From contig JACPVR010000018.1 in the NCBI GenBank assembly GCA_016197405.1, forward strand, positions 62,001 to 126,000: DNA of 64,000 nucleotides. Direction: 5' to 3'. A program made the position numbers and the translations under genes. The first letter of the stretch is position 1, and every line of letters starts with the position of its first letter. Below the pieces are notes generated by a model. The model was not told the origin of the DNA, searched no databases, and was given only the letters and a program-made list of their open reading frames with translations. Origin of the DNA: Mycobacterium sp. (GTDB taxonomy: Bacteria > Actinomycetota > Actinomycetes > Mycobacteriales > Mycobacteriaceae). Shown piece by piece: positions 49,701 through 58,270 of this stretch.

Positions 49701-52157
49701 CGCACCCGGGGCGGCGCCGTGGTGGCGCAGCAGTTCGCCGAGTGCGATCTGCAGGGCGAAGATCACCGTCTGAACGACTTCGATGGGATATTCGCAGGTT
49801 TCGTTGGTGTAGTCGATCGCGTCGTCGAGGATCAGCTCGACCACCGAGTAGCCGCGCTCGTCCTGAATGAGCGCGTCGACCGTGTTTATCCACTGCGCGA
49901 AGACCTCATCGCGCAGATAGAGCTCCTTGCCCATCTTGCGATGCTGGGCGCCGAAACCGGCCAGCACCCAGACCGGGCCGTTGGTGACGGGGCCGTCGGC
50001 GGCGAGCACCAGCGGGCTCTGCTTACCGTCGGCCAGCGCGCGCAGGCCCTTGACGGCCTCATCGTGGTCGTGGGCCAGCACGATCGCCCGGGACCGGCCG
50101 TGGTTGCGTCGCGACAGCGACCGGCCGATGGACTCCAGCGAGGCGGCGCGGCCCTGCGGGCTGTCGATCCAGTCCGCCAGTTCAGCCGCCGCGGCCCGCT
50201 TGCGCGAGGTCAGGAATGCCGAAACAGCCAGCGGAACAACAGGTTTGACTGGGTTCTCGGCCTGTTCGGCTTCGAACTCCTCGCGGGCGACCTCGAGCAG
50301 GCGCAGTGCCTCGTCGGTCAGGCCGGGCAGCTCATGGTCGGCCTCGCCGTAGGACTCGCTGCCGTAGAAGTCCAGCGTTCCGTCCGGCTCATCCTCGTGG
50401 ACGAACTCGCCGTACTCGTCCATCCGGACACCGCCGACGTAGACAGCGTCGGCGTCAGACGAATTGGATTCTTCTGCAACATCTTTGGACTTCGGCTCGG
50501 GTTCGGCCAGATCGCCGGGCAGCACCTCGCGGACCACGATGTGGGCGTTGGCGCCACCGAAACCGAAACCGGACACCCCGGCGACCTTGTGTCCGCTGTA
50601 GCGCGGCCAGTCGTTGAGGGTGTCGTTGACCTTGAGGTGTTCCTTGTCGAAGTCGATGTACGGGTTCGGCCCGGAATAGTTGATCGACGGCGGCAGCTTG
50701 TCATGCTGGATGGAAAGCACCATCTTGGCGATACTTGCCGCGCCGGCCGCCGACTCCAGGTGTCCCACATTGGATTTCACCGCACCGAGCAGGGCGGGCT
50801 GGTCAGCCGAACGGCCCCGGCCGACGACCTGGCCCAGCGCGTCGGCCTCGATCGGGTCGCCGAGGATGGTGCCGGTGCCGTGCGCCTCGATGTAGTCCAC
50901 GGTGCGCGGGTCGATACCGGCATCCTTGTATGCCTTGCGCAGCACATCGGCCTGGGCATCGGGATTGGGCGCCAACAGGCCGTTGGACCGGCCGTCGTGG
51001 TTGACCGCAGATCCGGCGATCACCGCCAGGATCTCGTCACCGTCGCGGCGCGCGTCGGCGACCCGCTTGAGCACGACCATGCCGCCGCCCTCGGCGCGGG
51101 AGTAGCCGTCGGCATCGGCGCTGAAGGACTTGATCCGGCCGTCCGGAGCCAGCACACCGCCGACCTCGTCGAACCCGATGGTCACCAGGGGTGTGATCAT
51201 CGCGTTGACGCCACCGGCGAGCACCACGTCGGCCTCACCGCAGCGCAGTGCCTTGACACCCTCGTGGATGGCGACCAGCGAGGACGAGCACGCGGTGTCG
51301 ATCGACAGTGAGGGTCCGCGGAAGTCGTAGAAGTACGACACCCGGTTGGCGATTATCGAACTCGACGTGCCGGTGATGGCATAGGGATGCGCGGTCGTCG
51401 GATCCGACACCGCCAGGAACTGGTAGTCGTTGTTCGACGATCCGATGAAGACACCGACGGACTGGCCGCGCAGGCTCGATGCCGGGATGCGGGCGTGCTC
51501 GAGGGCTTCCCAGGTCAGCTCGAGGGCCATCCGCTGCTGCGGATCGATGTTGTCGGCTTCCATCTTCGACAGCGCGAAGAACTCGGCGTCGAAACCCTTG
51601 ATGTCGGTGAGGTATCCACCGCGGGTGCGCGCCCTGGCGACCCGCTCGGCGATACGCGGCTCGTCGAGGAACTCCGACCAGCGTCCCTCCGGCAGGTCGG
51701 TGATCGCGTCGCGGCCCTCGACCAGGGCCGACCACATCTGCTCGGGTGTGTTCAGGTCGCCGGGGAACCGGGTGCCCAGGCCGACGATGGCGATATCGTC
51801 CACGCCGTCGGGACGCGACCAATCCTCGGCGTCGGCATCGGAGATCAGCTCCTCCGGCTCACCTTCGACGATGACCTGCGCCAGCGCCTCGATGGTCGGA
51901 TTGCGGAACACCGTGGTGGCGGTCAGCGTGGTGCCGGTGAGGTCCTCGATATCCGAGGCCATCGCGACGGCGTCACGCGAGGACAACCCCAGCTCCACCA
52001 CCGGAGCGGATTCGTTGATGGCATCCGGGGACTGCCCGGTGGCGTTGGCCACCCAGTTGCGCAGCCACTGCCGCATCTCGGGCACCGACATCTCGCTGCC
52101 CGTCGGGGTGTCGCCGGCGGCCGTGCTGTCGTCCGGTCCGGTGGTTTCTTCTTCCAT
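46713..52157 (-). CDS. pks13: Polyketide synthase Pks13 (mycolic acid condensase)
   Basis: 1814 residues, domain order ACP-KS-AT-ACP-TE. The carrier Ser lies in VELGLSSRDAV near residue 58, and the KS Cys in DTACSSSLVAIHEG near 290. The AT Ser is in GQSLGEAAAAYF near 823, the second carrier Ser in LGLDSLMAVRIKNR near 1290, and the TE Ser in AGWSLGGALSYA near 1618. It joins the FadD32-activated meromycolyl chain to the carboxyacyl branch and releases an alpha-alkyl beta-keto product onto trehalose. An Ala/Pro-rich linker with a duplicated IPPPPTxPxGPG unit and an extra helical module lie between the second ACP and the TE. The protein is somewhat longer than the roughly 1730 residues I recall for M. 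tuberculosis. It is coupled to accD4. Confidence 0.97.
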   Translation of the reverse strand: MEEETTGPDDSTAAGDTPTGSEMSVPEMRQWLRNWVANATGQSPDAINESAPVVELGLSSRDAVAMASDIEDLTGTTLTATTVFRNPTIEALAQVIVEGEPEELISDADAEDWSRPDGVDDIAIVGLGTRFPGDLNTPEQMWSALVEGRDAITDLPEGRWSEFLDEPRIAERVARARTRGGYLTDIKGFDAEFFALSKMEADNIDPQQRMALELTWEALEHARIPASSLRGQSVGVFIGSSNNDYQFLAVSDPTTAHPYAITGTSSSIIANRVSYFYDFRGPSLSIDTACSSSLVAIHEGVKALRCGEADVVLAGGVNAMITPLVTIGFDEVGGVLAPDGRIKSFSADADGYSRAEGGGMVVLKRVADARRDGDEILAVIAGSAVNHDGRSNGLLAPNPDAQADVLRKAYKDAGIDPRTVDYIEAHGTGTILGDPIEADALGQVVGRGRSADQPALLGAVKSNVGHLESAAGAASIAKMVLSIQHDKLPPSINYSGPNPYIDFDKEHLKVNDTLNDWPRYSGHKVAGVSGFGFGGANAHIVVREVLPGDLAEPEPKSKDVAEESNSSDADAVYVGGVRMDEYGEFVHEDEPDGTLDFYGSESYGEADHELPGLTDEALRLLEVAREEFEAEQAENPVKPVVPLAVSAFLTSRKRAAAAELADWIDSPQGRAASLESIGRSLSRRNHGRSRAIVLAHDHDEAVKGLRALADGKQSPLVLAADGPVTNGPVWVLAGFGAQHRKMGKELYLRDEVFAQWINTVDALIQDERGYSVVELILDDAIDYTNETCEYPIEVVQTVIFALQIALGELLRHHGAAPGAVVGQSLGEAAAAYFAGGLSLADATRTICSRAHLMGEGEAMLFGEYIRLMALVEYSADEIKTVFSDYPDLEVCVYAAPTQTVIGGPPDQIDAIVARAEAEGKFARKLQTKGASHTQQMDPLLGELSAEITGIEPHPLALGYFSTVHEGKFIRPGGEPIHDVEYWKKGLRHSVYFTHGIRNAVDNGYTTFLELAPNPVALMQVGLTTMAAGLPDAQLIPTLARKQDEVDAMTVAMANLFVHGHALDIRTLFPRRSQDIAVDFADIPATKFRRKEHWLEAHFTGDSSAIMPGNHVATPDGRHIWEFVPKGATDLAALVKSAAAQVLPDAGLTAFEQRAIPGDGARLVTTLSRHPGGATVQVHARIDESFTLVYDAVLTRAGQSAVLPTAGAAGAMLAQPSAELVPAQVVEPEIVEEFEGDNLTAGANLGSSFAKWSPDSGESVGDRLATIVGSAMGYEPEDLPWEVPLIELGLDSLMAVRIKNRVEYDFDLPPIQLQAVRDANLYNVEQLISYAIEHRDEVAQLHQFQQTAAPEDVAKAQAELLGGATTAAEIEERLAAVAAEAGTEVEAEPGIAAEAAELNAAAATIPPPPTDPSGPGGAPIPPPPTNPAGPGAAEKTGPDLAAAAAALNQEAVAAALNADVPPRDAAERLTFATWAIVTGKSPGGIFNALPALDDEVAAKLAQRLSERAEGTITVEDVKFAPTVEALATTVREYLEAGELDGFVRTIRKAESDDQVPVYVFHAAGGSTVVYEPLLNRLPAGTPMYGLERVEGSIEERAAQYVPKLLELNGDKPFILAGWSLGGALSYACAIGLKEAGANVQFVGLIDCVRPGEPIDQSKEGTRRRWDRYAQFAEKTFNVQIPEIPYEHLESLDDAGQVEFVLNAISQSGVQIPGGIIEHQRTSYLDQRTLDLAEIKPYDGHVTLYMADRYHDDAITFEPAYATRRPDGGWGDYVTDLEVVNIGGEHIQAIDEPYIAKVGAHMSQAINAIQAESEQK

Positions 52158-52237
52158 GTCGAGCGCCTCACTTGAAATCTTTTCGCCCGGCAGTCGAGCC
52201 CGGCATGTGGTTCGGCCACACGGCCGAACCGGCGGTG

Positions 52238-54127
52238 TCAGTCCGTTTCGTCAGGGAATGCGTTGGCGACCTTGCCGGCCCGCAGGCTGCCGTCGAGGTA
52301 CGCCGACCGGCACGCACGCCGGCCGATCTTTCCGCTCGAGGTCCGCGGGATCGCACCTGCCGGTGTCAGCAGGACGTCGCGGACAGTCACACCGTGACGC
52401 ACCGCGATCGCGGCGCGGATGTCGTCGGTGATCGGCCCGATATCGAGCTTGTGTGCACCCGGCGCGCGCTCGGCGACGATGACCAACTGCTCGGAGCTGT
52501 CGTCGGGGTCGCGCTTGAGACCGGAATGCGCGTTCTCGAAGACCTCGTCGGGCAGCTGGTTGGCCGGAACCGAGAAGGCCGCGACGAATCCGGTGCGCAA
52601 GGCCTTGCTGGCCTCCTGCGCCGAGTACTCCAGATCCTGCGGGTAGTGGTTGCGACCGTCGATGATCACCAGGTCCTTGACGCGACCGGTGATGTAGAGG
52701 TCACCGTCGTAGAAGGCGCCGTAGTCGCCGGTGCGCACCCAGGTGCCGTCGTCGTCGGCGCCTTCGGCATGCGAGGGCGTGGTCCGAGACTTGAGGATGT
52801 TCTGGAAGACGTCGCGGGTCTCTTCCTCTTTGCCCCAGTAGCCGGTGCCCATGTTGTTGCCATGGATCCAGATCTCACCGATCTGACCGTCGGGCAGTTC
52901 GGTGGCCGTCTCGGCGTCGACGATAACGGCCCATTCGGCGACGCCGACCTTGCCGGCCGACGCCTGCGCGACCGCCTTGGGGGAGTCCTCGGGCACCTCG
53001 ATGAATCGGTGGTTGTTGAGCTCGTCGCGATCGACGGTGACGATCTTGGGCATCTCGCCGGCCGGCGTCGTCGACACGAACAGCGTGGCCTCGGCCAGGC
53101 CGTAGGACGGTTTGATGGCTGCCGGTGAGAATCCGAAGGGCGCGAAGGCCTCGTTGAACCGCCGGACCGTCGCCGCCGAGATCGGCTCGCTGCCGTTGAG
53201 CACGGCCTTGACGTTGGACAGGTCGAGCGGCTCGTCGGAGTCCTTGGGCACGCCGCGCGCGGCCGCATGGTCGAAGGCGAAGTTGGGTGCCACCGAGATG
53301 ACGCCACCGGTGTCATCGGGCTTGCGGGCCATCTCGCGGATCCACCGCTCGGGCCGGCGCACGAAGGCGGCCGGTGTCATGAAGGTCACGTAGTGACCGA
53401 TCATCGGCGACACCATGGCGGTGATCAGGCCCATGTCGTGGAAGAACGGCAGCCAGCTGACGCCGCGGTCGCCCTCCTCGCCTTCCAGCGCCTCGATGAC
53501 CTGGACGACGTTGGTCGCCAGGTTGCGATGGGTGATCTGCACGCCGGTCGGGATACGCGTCGAACCGGAGGTGTACTGCAGGTAGGCGATGGTGTCGTGT
53601 TCGACGTGCACCGGCTCCCAGGTCGAACCCACATCGTTGGGGACCGCGTCGACGGCGATGACGCGCGGACGCTCCTTGGCCGGGCGGCTGCGGAAGAACT
53701 TGCGCACACCTTCGGCCGATTCGGTGGTGGTCAGGATGGCGGTCGGATGGCAGTTGTCCAGCACCGCATGCAGCCGGCCGACGTGCCCGGGCTCCGACGG
53801 ATCGAAGAGCGGCACCGCGATGCGGCCGGAGTACAGGGTGCCGAAGAACGCGACCATGTAGTCGAGGTTCTGCGGGCACAGGATCGCGACGCGGTCGCCG
53901 GGTTCGGTGACCTGCTGCAGCCGGGCCGCGATCGCCTTGTTGCGGGCGCTGAATTCCGACCAGGTCAGATCACGCTCGACACCGTCGCGTTCCACGGAGA
54001 AATCCAGGAAGCGGTAGGCCAGGCGATCGCCGCGGACCTTGGCCCAGCGTTCGATGTGCTTGACCAGATTTCCGTTGTCGGGAAAGGTGATCCGCCCGTC
54101 CTTGATGAAGGGGTTGTGGAACGGCAT
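52238..54127 (-). CDS. fadD32: Long-chain fatty-acid-AMP ligase FadD32
   Basis: 629 residues of the fatty acyl-AMP ligase family. Motifs are YTSGSTRIPTGVQITHRN (ATP loop), GLAEATLFVS, the VRTGDYGAFYDGDLYITGRVKDLVIIDGRNHYPQDLE hinge region and the C-terminal lysine region SSGKIGRRACR. It activates the meromycolic acid as acyl-AMP and loads it on the first ACP of Pks13. First gene of the fadD32-pks13-accD4 operon, 80 bp before pks13. The 251 bp upstream (54128-54378) hold no gene; the part around 54285-54310 is AT-rich and is the likely promoter. Confidence 0.97.
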   Translation of the reverse strand: MPFHNPFIKDGRITFPDNGNLVKHIERWAKVRGDRLAYRFLDFSVERDGVERDLTWSEFSARNKAIAARLQQVTEPGDRVAILCPQNLDYMVAFFGTLYSGRIAVPLFDPSEPGHVGRLHAVLDNCHPTAILTTTESAEGVRKFFRSRPAKERPRVIAVDAVPNDVGSTWEPVHVEHDTIAYLQYTSGSTRIPTGVQITHRNLATNVVQVIEALEGEEGDRGVSWLPFFHDMGLITAMVSPMIGHYVTFMTPAAFVRRPERWIREMARKPDDTGGVISVAPNFAFDHAAARGVPKDSDEPLDLSNVKAVLNGSEPISAATVRRFNEAFAPFGFSPAAIKPSYGLAEATLFVSTTPAGEMPKIVTVDRDELNNHRFIEVPEDSPKAVAQASAGKVGVAEWAVIVDAETATELPDGQIGEIWIHGNNMGTGYWGKEEETRDVFQNILKSRTTPSHAEGADDDGTWVRTGDYGAFYDGDLYITGRVKDLVIIDGRNHYPQDLEYSAQEASKALRTGFVAAFSVPANQLPDEVFENAHSGLKRDPDDSSEQLVIVAERAPGAHKLDIGPITDDIRAAIAVRHGVTVRDVLLTPAGAIPRTSSGKIGRRACRSAYLDGSLRAGKVANAFPDETD

Positions 54128-54378
54128 GCCATTTCTCCTGTCACGAACATCTCCGGGTCAGCCGCGACTCGCGCTACGCACTGACCCCCCGCCGCTCGCC
54201 GCCTAAACCCCAAACCCCACAGATCGTACAGAGGACGTAGGGCTTGCCGGCTGATCGCCTGCCCGTAGCGGCCGACGAGAACGACTCTTATTTTGCTCTT
54301 AATGTTACGGGTCGGTAGGGGGTTGGCCAAATCGTTGCCGACGGTGATGGGTCACCGTGATCCGGCACGACCCGCAAG

Positions 54379-55401
54379 TCACCCGTGTTTGGGATGTGGC
54401 GCGTTGTCGATCACACCGCGGGCCCAGTTCAGCGCCCAGGCCGTGGCCGGTTGACCGTCCAAGTTCCAGAACTCCGGTGTGCCGTACAACGCATGCACCG
54501 GCTGACCCGCGCCGCCCGCCAGCACATTGAGCGTGCTGGGCAGGTTGGCGATGTTGAAGGCCTGCGACGGCGCTGCGCAGATGAGGTCACCGGCGGCACA
54601 GATCTGGTTGGTCCGGTCGTTGAGCGCGCCGAACCCGCCCGGGCGCGGACCCGTCATGGTCAGACCCATCGCCGAAAGCACGGGCACTTCCTGCAGGGTG
54701 ATCTCGGCACCCTGCCCCGGCGGGTTGGGCCCGATGTCCTGGCCGACCGAATCCTGGCGGCGGCCGTCGGCGATCAGCGTGGCGCCCAGCACCAGATCCT
54801 GATCGACCGGACCGCGGCCGTTGCCGACATCGCTGGCGATGTCACCGGCGATGACCGCGCCCTGCGAGAAGCCGACCAGCACATAACCGGTCAACGGGCA
54901 CTTCTCGTTCATATCGGTCATGGCCTTCACCGCGGCCCGGGTGCCCTCGGCGCGGCTGTCGTTGTAGGACATCTGGTTGTCGGCCGACAACGGATTGTGG
55001 AACTGCGCGGTGTAGGGAACGGTGAAGACCTGCACCCGGTCGGTCCCGAACTGCTCGGAGATGGGCTGGCTGACACTGCGCAGCAGCGACCGCGGGAACT
55101 GCGTCGGGTTGAACGGATCATCGGTCGGCGAGGACTCCCAGGTGCCGGGGATCACGATCATCTGGACATCGGGGCAGCTGGCGTCCTGGAACTCCGGGCG
55201 GGGTTTGGTCTGGCCCGGTGTCGTCGTGGTCGGCGGGACCGCGGACGGCGGTAACGCGGTGGTCGGGGTTTCCGGCCTGCGGATGACGATGACCACGATG
55301 GCGACGACCAGGGCGACCACGACGGCCATGGCGGCCGCCGCGATCAGGGCGAGTATTCGGTGCCGCTTCTTGTTCTTGCGGGTCCGGGAGGTGCGTGCCA
55401 T
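54379..55401 (-). CDS. culp6: Cutinase-like envelope hydrolase (Rv3802c/Culp6-type)
   Basis: 340 residues: a basic head, one membrane helix (about 16-40), a Pro/Thr-rich spacer (44-68) and a cutinase-fold domain with the nucleophile in GYVLVGFSQGAVIAGDIAS and the catalytic His in the VHALYGTPEFWN segment. The ortholog in M. tuberculosis is an essential phospholipase/thioesterase affecting outer-membrane lipid content. The active site faces outwards. AGGAG precedes the ATG. It lies 9 bp after the DUF732 lipoprotein gene and between the mycolate-synthesis and mycolyl-transfer genes. Confidence 0.92.
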   Translation of the reverse strand: MARTSRTRKNKKRHRILALIAAAAMAVVVALVVAIVVIVIRRPETPTTALPPSAVPPTTTTPGQTKPRPEFQDASCPDVQMIVIPGTWESSPTDDPFNPTQFPRSLLRSVSQPISEQFGTDRVQVFTVPYTAQFHNPLSADNQMSYNDSRAEGTRAAVKAMTDMNEKCPLTGYVLVGFSQGAVIAGDIASDVGNGRGPVDQDLVLGATLIADGRRQDSVGQDIGPNPPGQGAEITLQEVPVLSAMGLTMTGPRPGGFGALNDRTNQICAAGDLICAAPSQAFNIANLPSTLNVLAGGAGQPVHALYGTPEFWNLDGQPATAWALNWARGVIDNAPHPKHG

Positions 55402-55410
55402 CTTCTCCTG

Positions 55411-55905
55411 CTAGCAGAGTCGTTCGGAAGCGATCCGAATGTACTGGGCGGTGGCGTCGTTGACCGACATGGCTTTCGGCTGCGCGATATCGGAGCGGTC
55501 GGTGTCGTCGATATCACCACGTACCAACGGCAAGACGAAATCCCATACGGCCTGATCGCCCTGGCCCGCGGCACGGGCCTGGCAGATGTACGAACCGATC
55601 GACAGCGCCGTCAGATCGCTGGACCGATACACCCCGGCGCCGGCCAGCGCGTCGAGATAGCCGTGCTGATGCGGTGTCAGGACCACGTTGCTGGAATCGG
55701 ACTGACCGGGTGCGGCCAGCTCGCCACCGGACATCCGCGACTGCGTCGAGGTGTCCGCCTGCGGTGGCGGAGCGACGCTGGCGGTGATGTCACCGCTGGA
55801 TCCGCAACCCGTGAGCAGAACCGCGGCCGAGGCCGTCATGAGCAGCGACGGTGTGATGCAACGACAAAGCACGGCACGGTTGGAAACCTTCGCCGACTGT
55901 TGCAC
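55411..55905 (-). CDS. DUF732-type lipoprotein
   Basis: 164 residues: a signal peptide with lipobox LLTGC (Cys near residue 34), a Ser/Gln-rich spacer, and a C-terminal DUF732-like helical domain (FLDxL-type pattern as YLDALAGAGVYRSSDLTALSIGSYICQA...AAQYIRIASERLC, with two Cys). DUF732 proteins are small exported mycobacterial proteins of unknown function. The start GTG at 55905 sits too close to its GGAGGA, so an internal GTG is possible. It lies between fbpD and the culp6 gene, where the M. tuberculosis order as I recall it has no gene. Confidence 0.78.
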   Translation of the reverse strand: MQQSAKVSNRAVLCRCITPSLLMTASAAVLLTGCGSSGDITASVAPPPQADTSTQSRMSGGELAAPGQSDSSNVVLTPHQHGYLDALAGAGVYRSSDLTALSIGSYICQARAAGQGDQAVWDFVLPLVRGDIDDTDRSDIAQPKAMSVNDATAQYIRIASERLC

Positions 55906-55977
55906 TCCTCCAAGGTACCGGCTCCCCCACGCCGACCCGCGGCCGCCGAAGCGCCGCCGCGGTGCAACCCTTGACAG

Positions 55978-56889
55978 TTAGCCAATAGTGGCGGCGATGT
56001 CCGAAGACATCGCGGCCAGCTGCGGCGCCCAGCTACTCCAGCCGTGATCACCGGAGGTCGGGAAGTCGAAATGCGCGTTGGACCCACCGATACTGCGGTA
56101 CTGGTTGTAGAACGAGCGGTTGGTGCCCTGCGCCTGATCGGCGTAGCCGATCATCGCCGCCGGGTCGCTGGCCGTCAGGGTCTGAGGTGAGAAGATCCAC
56201 AGCCGGGTGTTGTTGTCGACGAGCAGCTGGGCGTGCACGTACGGGTCATGCCACTTCCACCGGCCGAACTGCGGCGGGCCCCACATCAGGTTGGTGTCTG
56301 CACCGCCGTACTGCATCATGCCGTCGTGCAGGGCGCCGTTGACGAAGGTGTTCGACGGATACAGGAAGCCCGACATCGAACCGGCGTAGCGGAACCGGTT
56401 GGGGTAGAACGCGGCCAGCGTCACCGCGCCGGTGCCACCCTGGGCGGCGCCGACGATGGCATGCCCACCGGGGGCGAGGCCCTTGTTGGCGGCCAGCCAG
56501 TCCGGCAGCTCGGTGGTCAGGAAGGTCTCCCACTGCTTGCTGCCGTCCTGTTCCCAGTTGGTGTAAAGGCTGTAGGCGCCACCGGCCGGAGCGACCACGG
56601 AGATGCCCTTACCGGCCAGCGCGCTCATCGCGTTGCCCGCGGTCACCCAGTTGCTCACGTCGGGTCCGGCGTTGAAGGCGTCCAGCAGGAAGACCGCGTG
56701 CGGGCCGCCGCCCTGGAACGCCACCGGGATATCGCGGCCCATGGCGGCCGAGGGAACCTGCAGGTATTCCACACCGTCGGCGCTGGCGGGCGCGATGTGG
56801 CCGAGGGCCGTCGCCGACCCCCACATGCCTGCGGCGAGCGCACACGCGCACACCACCCGAAGCACGACTGACAGCAGCCTCTTACTCAC
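55978..56889 (-). CDS. fbpD: MPT51/FbpD, non-catalytic Ag85-family protein
   Basis: 303 residues. Signal peptide (about 1-38), then an alpha/beta hydrolase fold close to antigen 85 (VEYLQVPSAAMGRDIPVAFQGGGPHAVFLLDAF, SMSGFLYPSNTFVNGA). The nucleophile elbow is GAAQGGTG where active Ag85 has GLSMAG/SG, so the catalytic Ser is missing, as in the known MPT51. It should bind matrix or sugar ligands rather than transfer mycolate. I chose the GTG at 56889 because AGGGGA is 8 bp upstream and the length matches the family. Secreted. Confidence 0.92.
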   Translation of the reverse strand: MSKRLLSVVLRVVCACALAAGMWGSATALGHIAPASADGVEYLQVPSAAMGRDIPVAFQGGGPHAVFLLDAFNAGPDVSNWVTAGNAMSALAGKGISVVAPAGGAYSLYTNWEQDGSKQWETFLTTELPDWLAANKGLAPGGHAIVGAAQGGTGAVTLAAFYPNRFRYAGSMSGFLYPSNTFVNGALHDGMMQYGGADTNLMWGPPQFGRWKWHDPYVHAQLLVDNNTRLWIFSPQTLTASDPAAMIGYADQAQGTNRSFYNQYRSIGGSNAHFDFPTSGDHGWSSWAPQLAAMSSDIAATIG

Positions 56890-57007
56890 GTTGGTGGTCC
56901 CCTTGCTGGTCTTGTCCGACTTGTGCCCCGTCCCGCTCAGGTAGTGAACCACATCACCTGCGCACGGTGGACACGAACATCGGGCCGGCGGTGGTCGTGA
57001 AACGCCA

Positions 57008-57040
57008 TCGGCGGCGACCCTGGATCAGGGCCGCCGCCGA
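57008..57040 (-). terminator. Terminator hairpin after fbpA
   Basis: The arms TCGGCGGCG (57008-57016) and CGCCGCCGA (57032-57040) are perfect complements, and the inner bases (CCCTGG/CAGGG) extend the stem. The hairpin lies 26 bp after the fbpA stop and separates it from fbpD. Only a short T-run follows. Confidence 0.6.
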
Positions 57041-57065
57041 CGGGCGAATCGTGTGCTGCTGGTGC

Positions 57066-58130
57066 CTAGCCGCCGCTGTTGCTGGCCGGCTCGGCCGGTG
57101 CTGCAGCCGCCGCGAGTGCCGCGGGATCCTGCGGCACCGCACCCAGCACGCGCTGGATGTCGGGCTTCATCTGCTGGAGCTGCTGGCCCCAGTAGTTCCA
57201 GCTGTGCGTGCCGTTGGCCGGGAAGTTGAAGACACCGTTGGTGCCACCGGCGGCGATGTAGTTGTCCTTGAAGGTCTTGTTGGTGCGCAACGTGAAGCCT
57301 TCGAGGAACTTGGCGTTGAACAGGTTGCCCGCGCTGGCGCCGGCATCGAGGTCCGACGGAGTGCCGTCGCCGCAGTAGATCCAGACGCGGGTGCCGTTGG
57401 CGACCAGCTGGCCGATGTTGACCATCGGGTCGTTGCGCTTCCACGCGCTGTCGGCGTCACCGGTCTTGCCCCACATGTCGTCGGCCTTGAAACCGCCGGC
57501 GTCACCCATGGAGATGTTGACCAGCATGGGCCACCAACCCTCGGACAGGTTCAGGAAGCCCGACAGCGATGCGGCGTACTGGAACTGACCGGGGTGGTAG
57601 ATCGCCAGGGTCAGCGCGGCCGAACCGGCCATCGAGAGACCGACGGCGGCGGTGCGGGTGCTGTCGACGCCCTTGTTGGCCGCTAGGTAGGCGGGCAGCT
57701 CGGAGGTCAGGAAGGTCTCCCACTTGTAGGTGGTGCAACCGGCCTTACCGCAAGCCGGCTTGTACCAGTCGCTGTAGAAGCTGGACTGGCCACCGACGGG
57801 CATGACGACCGACAGGCCCGAGCCGTAGTACCACTCGAACGCCGGGGTGTTGATATCCCAGCCGTTGAAGTCGTCCTGCGCGCGCAGACCGTCGAGCAGG
57901 TAGACGGCGGGCGAGTTCGCTCCACCGCTCTGGAACTGGATCCGGATATCGCGCCCCATGCCAGCAGACGGGACGTCGAGGTACTCGACCGGCAGACCGG
58001 GGCGCGAGAACGCGCCGGCCGTGGCCGTCTGGCCGACCGCACTGATCAGGCCCGGCAGCAAGGCTGCCACCGCGACCGAGACCGCGAGCCGGCGCCCCCA
58101 AACGCCGCGCATCTTTTGGACAAAACTCAT
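57066..58130 (-). CDS. fbpA: Antigen 85A-type mycolyltransferase
   Basis: 354 residues. Signal peptide ending ATAGA, then the mature start FSRPGLPVEYLDVPSAGMGRDIRIQF. The nucleophile lies in AAVGLSMAGSAALT, the Glu in FLEGFTLRTNK and the His in GTHSWNYWGQQL, so the Ser-Glu-His triad is complete. The Cys pair CGKAGC typical of Ag85A/B is present. It transfers mycolate between trehalose monomycolates and onto arabinogalactan, outside the membrane. I chose the ATG at 58130 because it aligns with the known start (MSFVQKMRG); upstream in-frame ATGs exist. An Ala/Pro tail of about 25 residues follows the core. Confidence 0.95.
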   Translation of the reverse strand: MSFVQKMRGVWGRRLAVSVAVAALLPGLISAVGQTATAGAFSRPGLPVEYLDVPSAGMGRDIRIQFQSGGANSPAVYLLDGLRAQDDFNGWDINTPAFEWYYGSGLSVVMPVGGQSSFYSDWYKPACGKAGCTTYKWETFLTSELPAYLAANKGVDSTRTAAVGLSMAGSAALTLAIYHPGQFQYAASLSGFLNLSEGWWPMLVNISMGDAGGFKADDMWGKTGDADSAWKRNDPMVNIGQLVANGTRVWIYCGDGTPSDLDAGASAGNLFNAKFLEGFTLRTNKTFKDNYIAAGGTNGVFNFPANGTHSWNYWGQQLQQMKPDIQRVLGAVPQDPAALAAAAAPAEPASNSGG

Positions 58131-58270
58131 GAAGCTACCCATCCCATCTTGTGTATGCCGCACCCGAAAACCGGAGGACCACCTCGTCCATCCCCGGATC
58201 CAGGTGCCCGGTTAGTCAACCACAACTTGTGGCATTGCTCTGTTTCGTGCATGTCAACCCGCCCTTCCCG

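Noticed and set aside
48135..51311. A 1058-codon open frame on the plus strand inside pks13
   Set aside because: The opposite strand encodes Pks13 with all catalytic motifs; the plus-strand translation is low-complexity and Arg/Gln/His/Asp-rich.
58205..58240. Short palindrome CCACAACTTGTGG between fbpA and fbpC
   Set aside because: Six-base arms with almost no loop and no T-run; too weak to call a terminator or operator.
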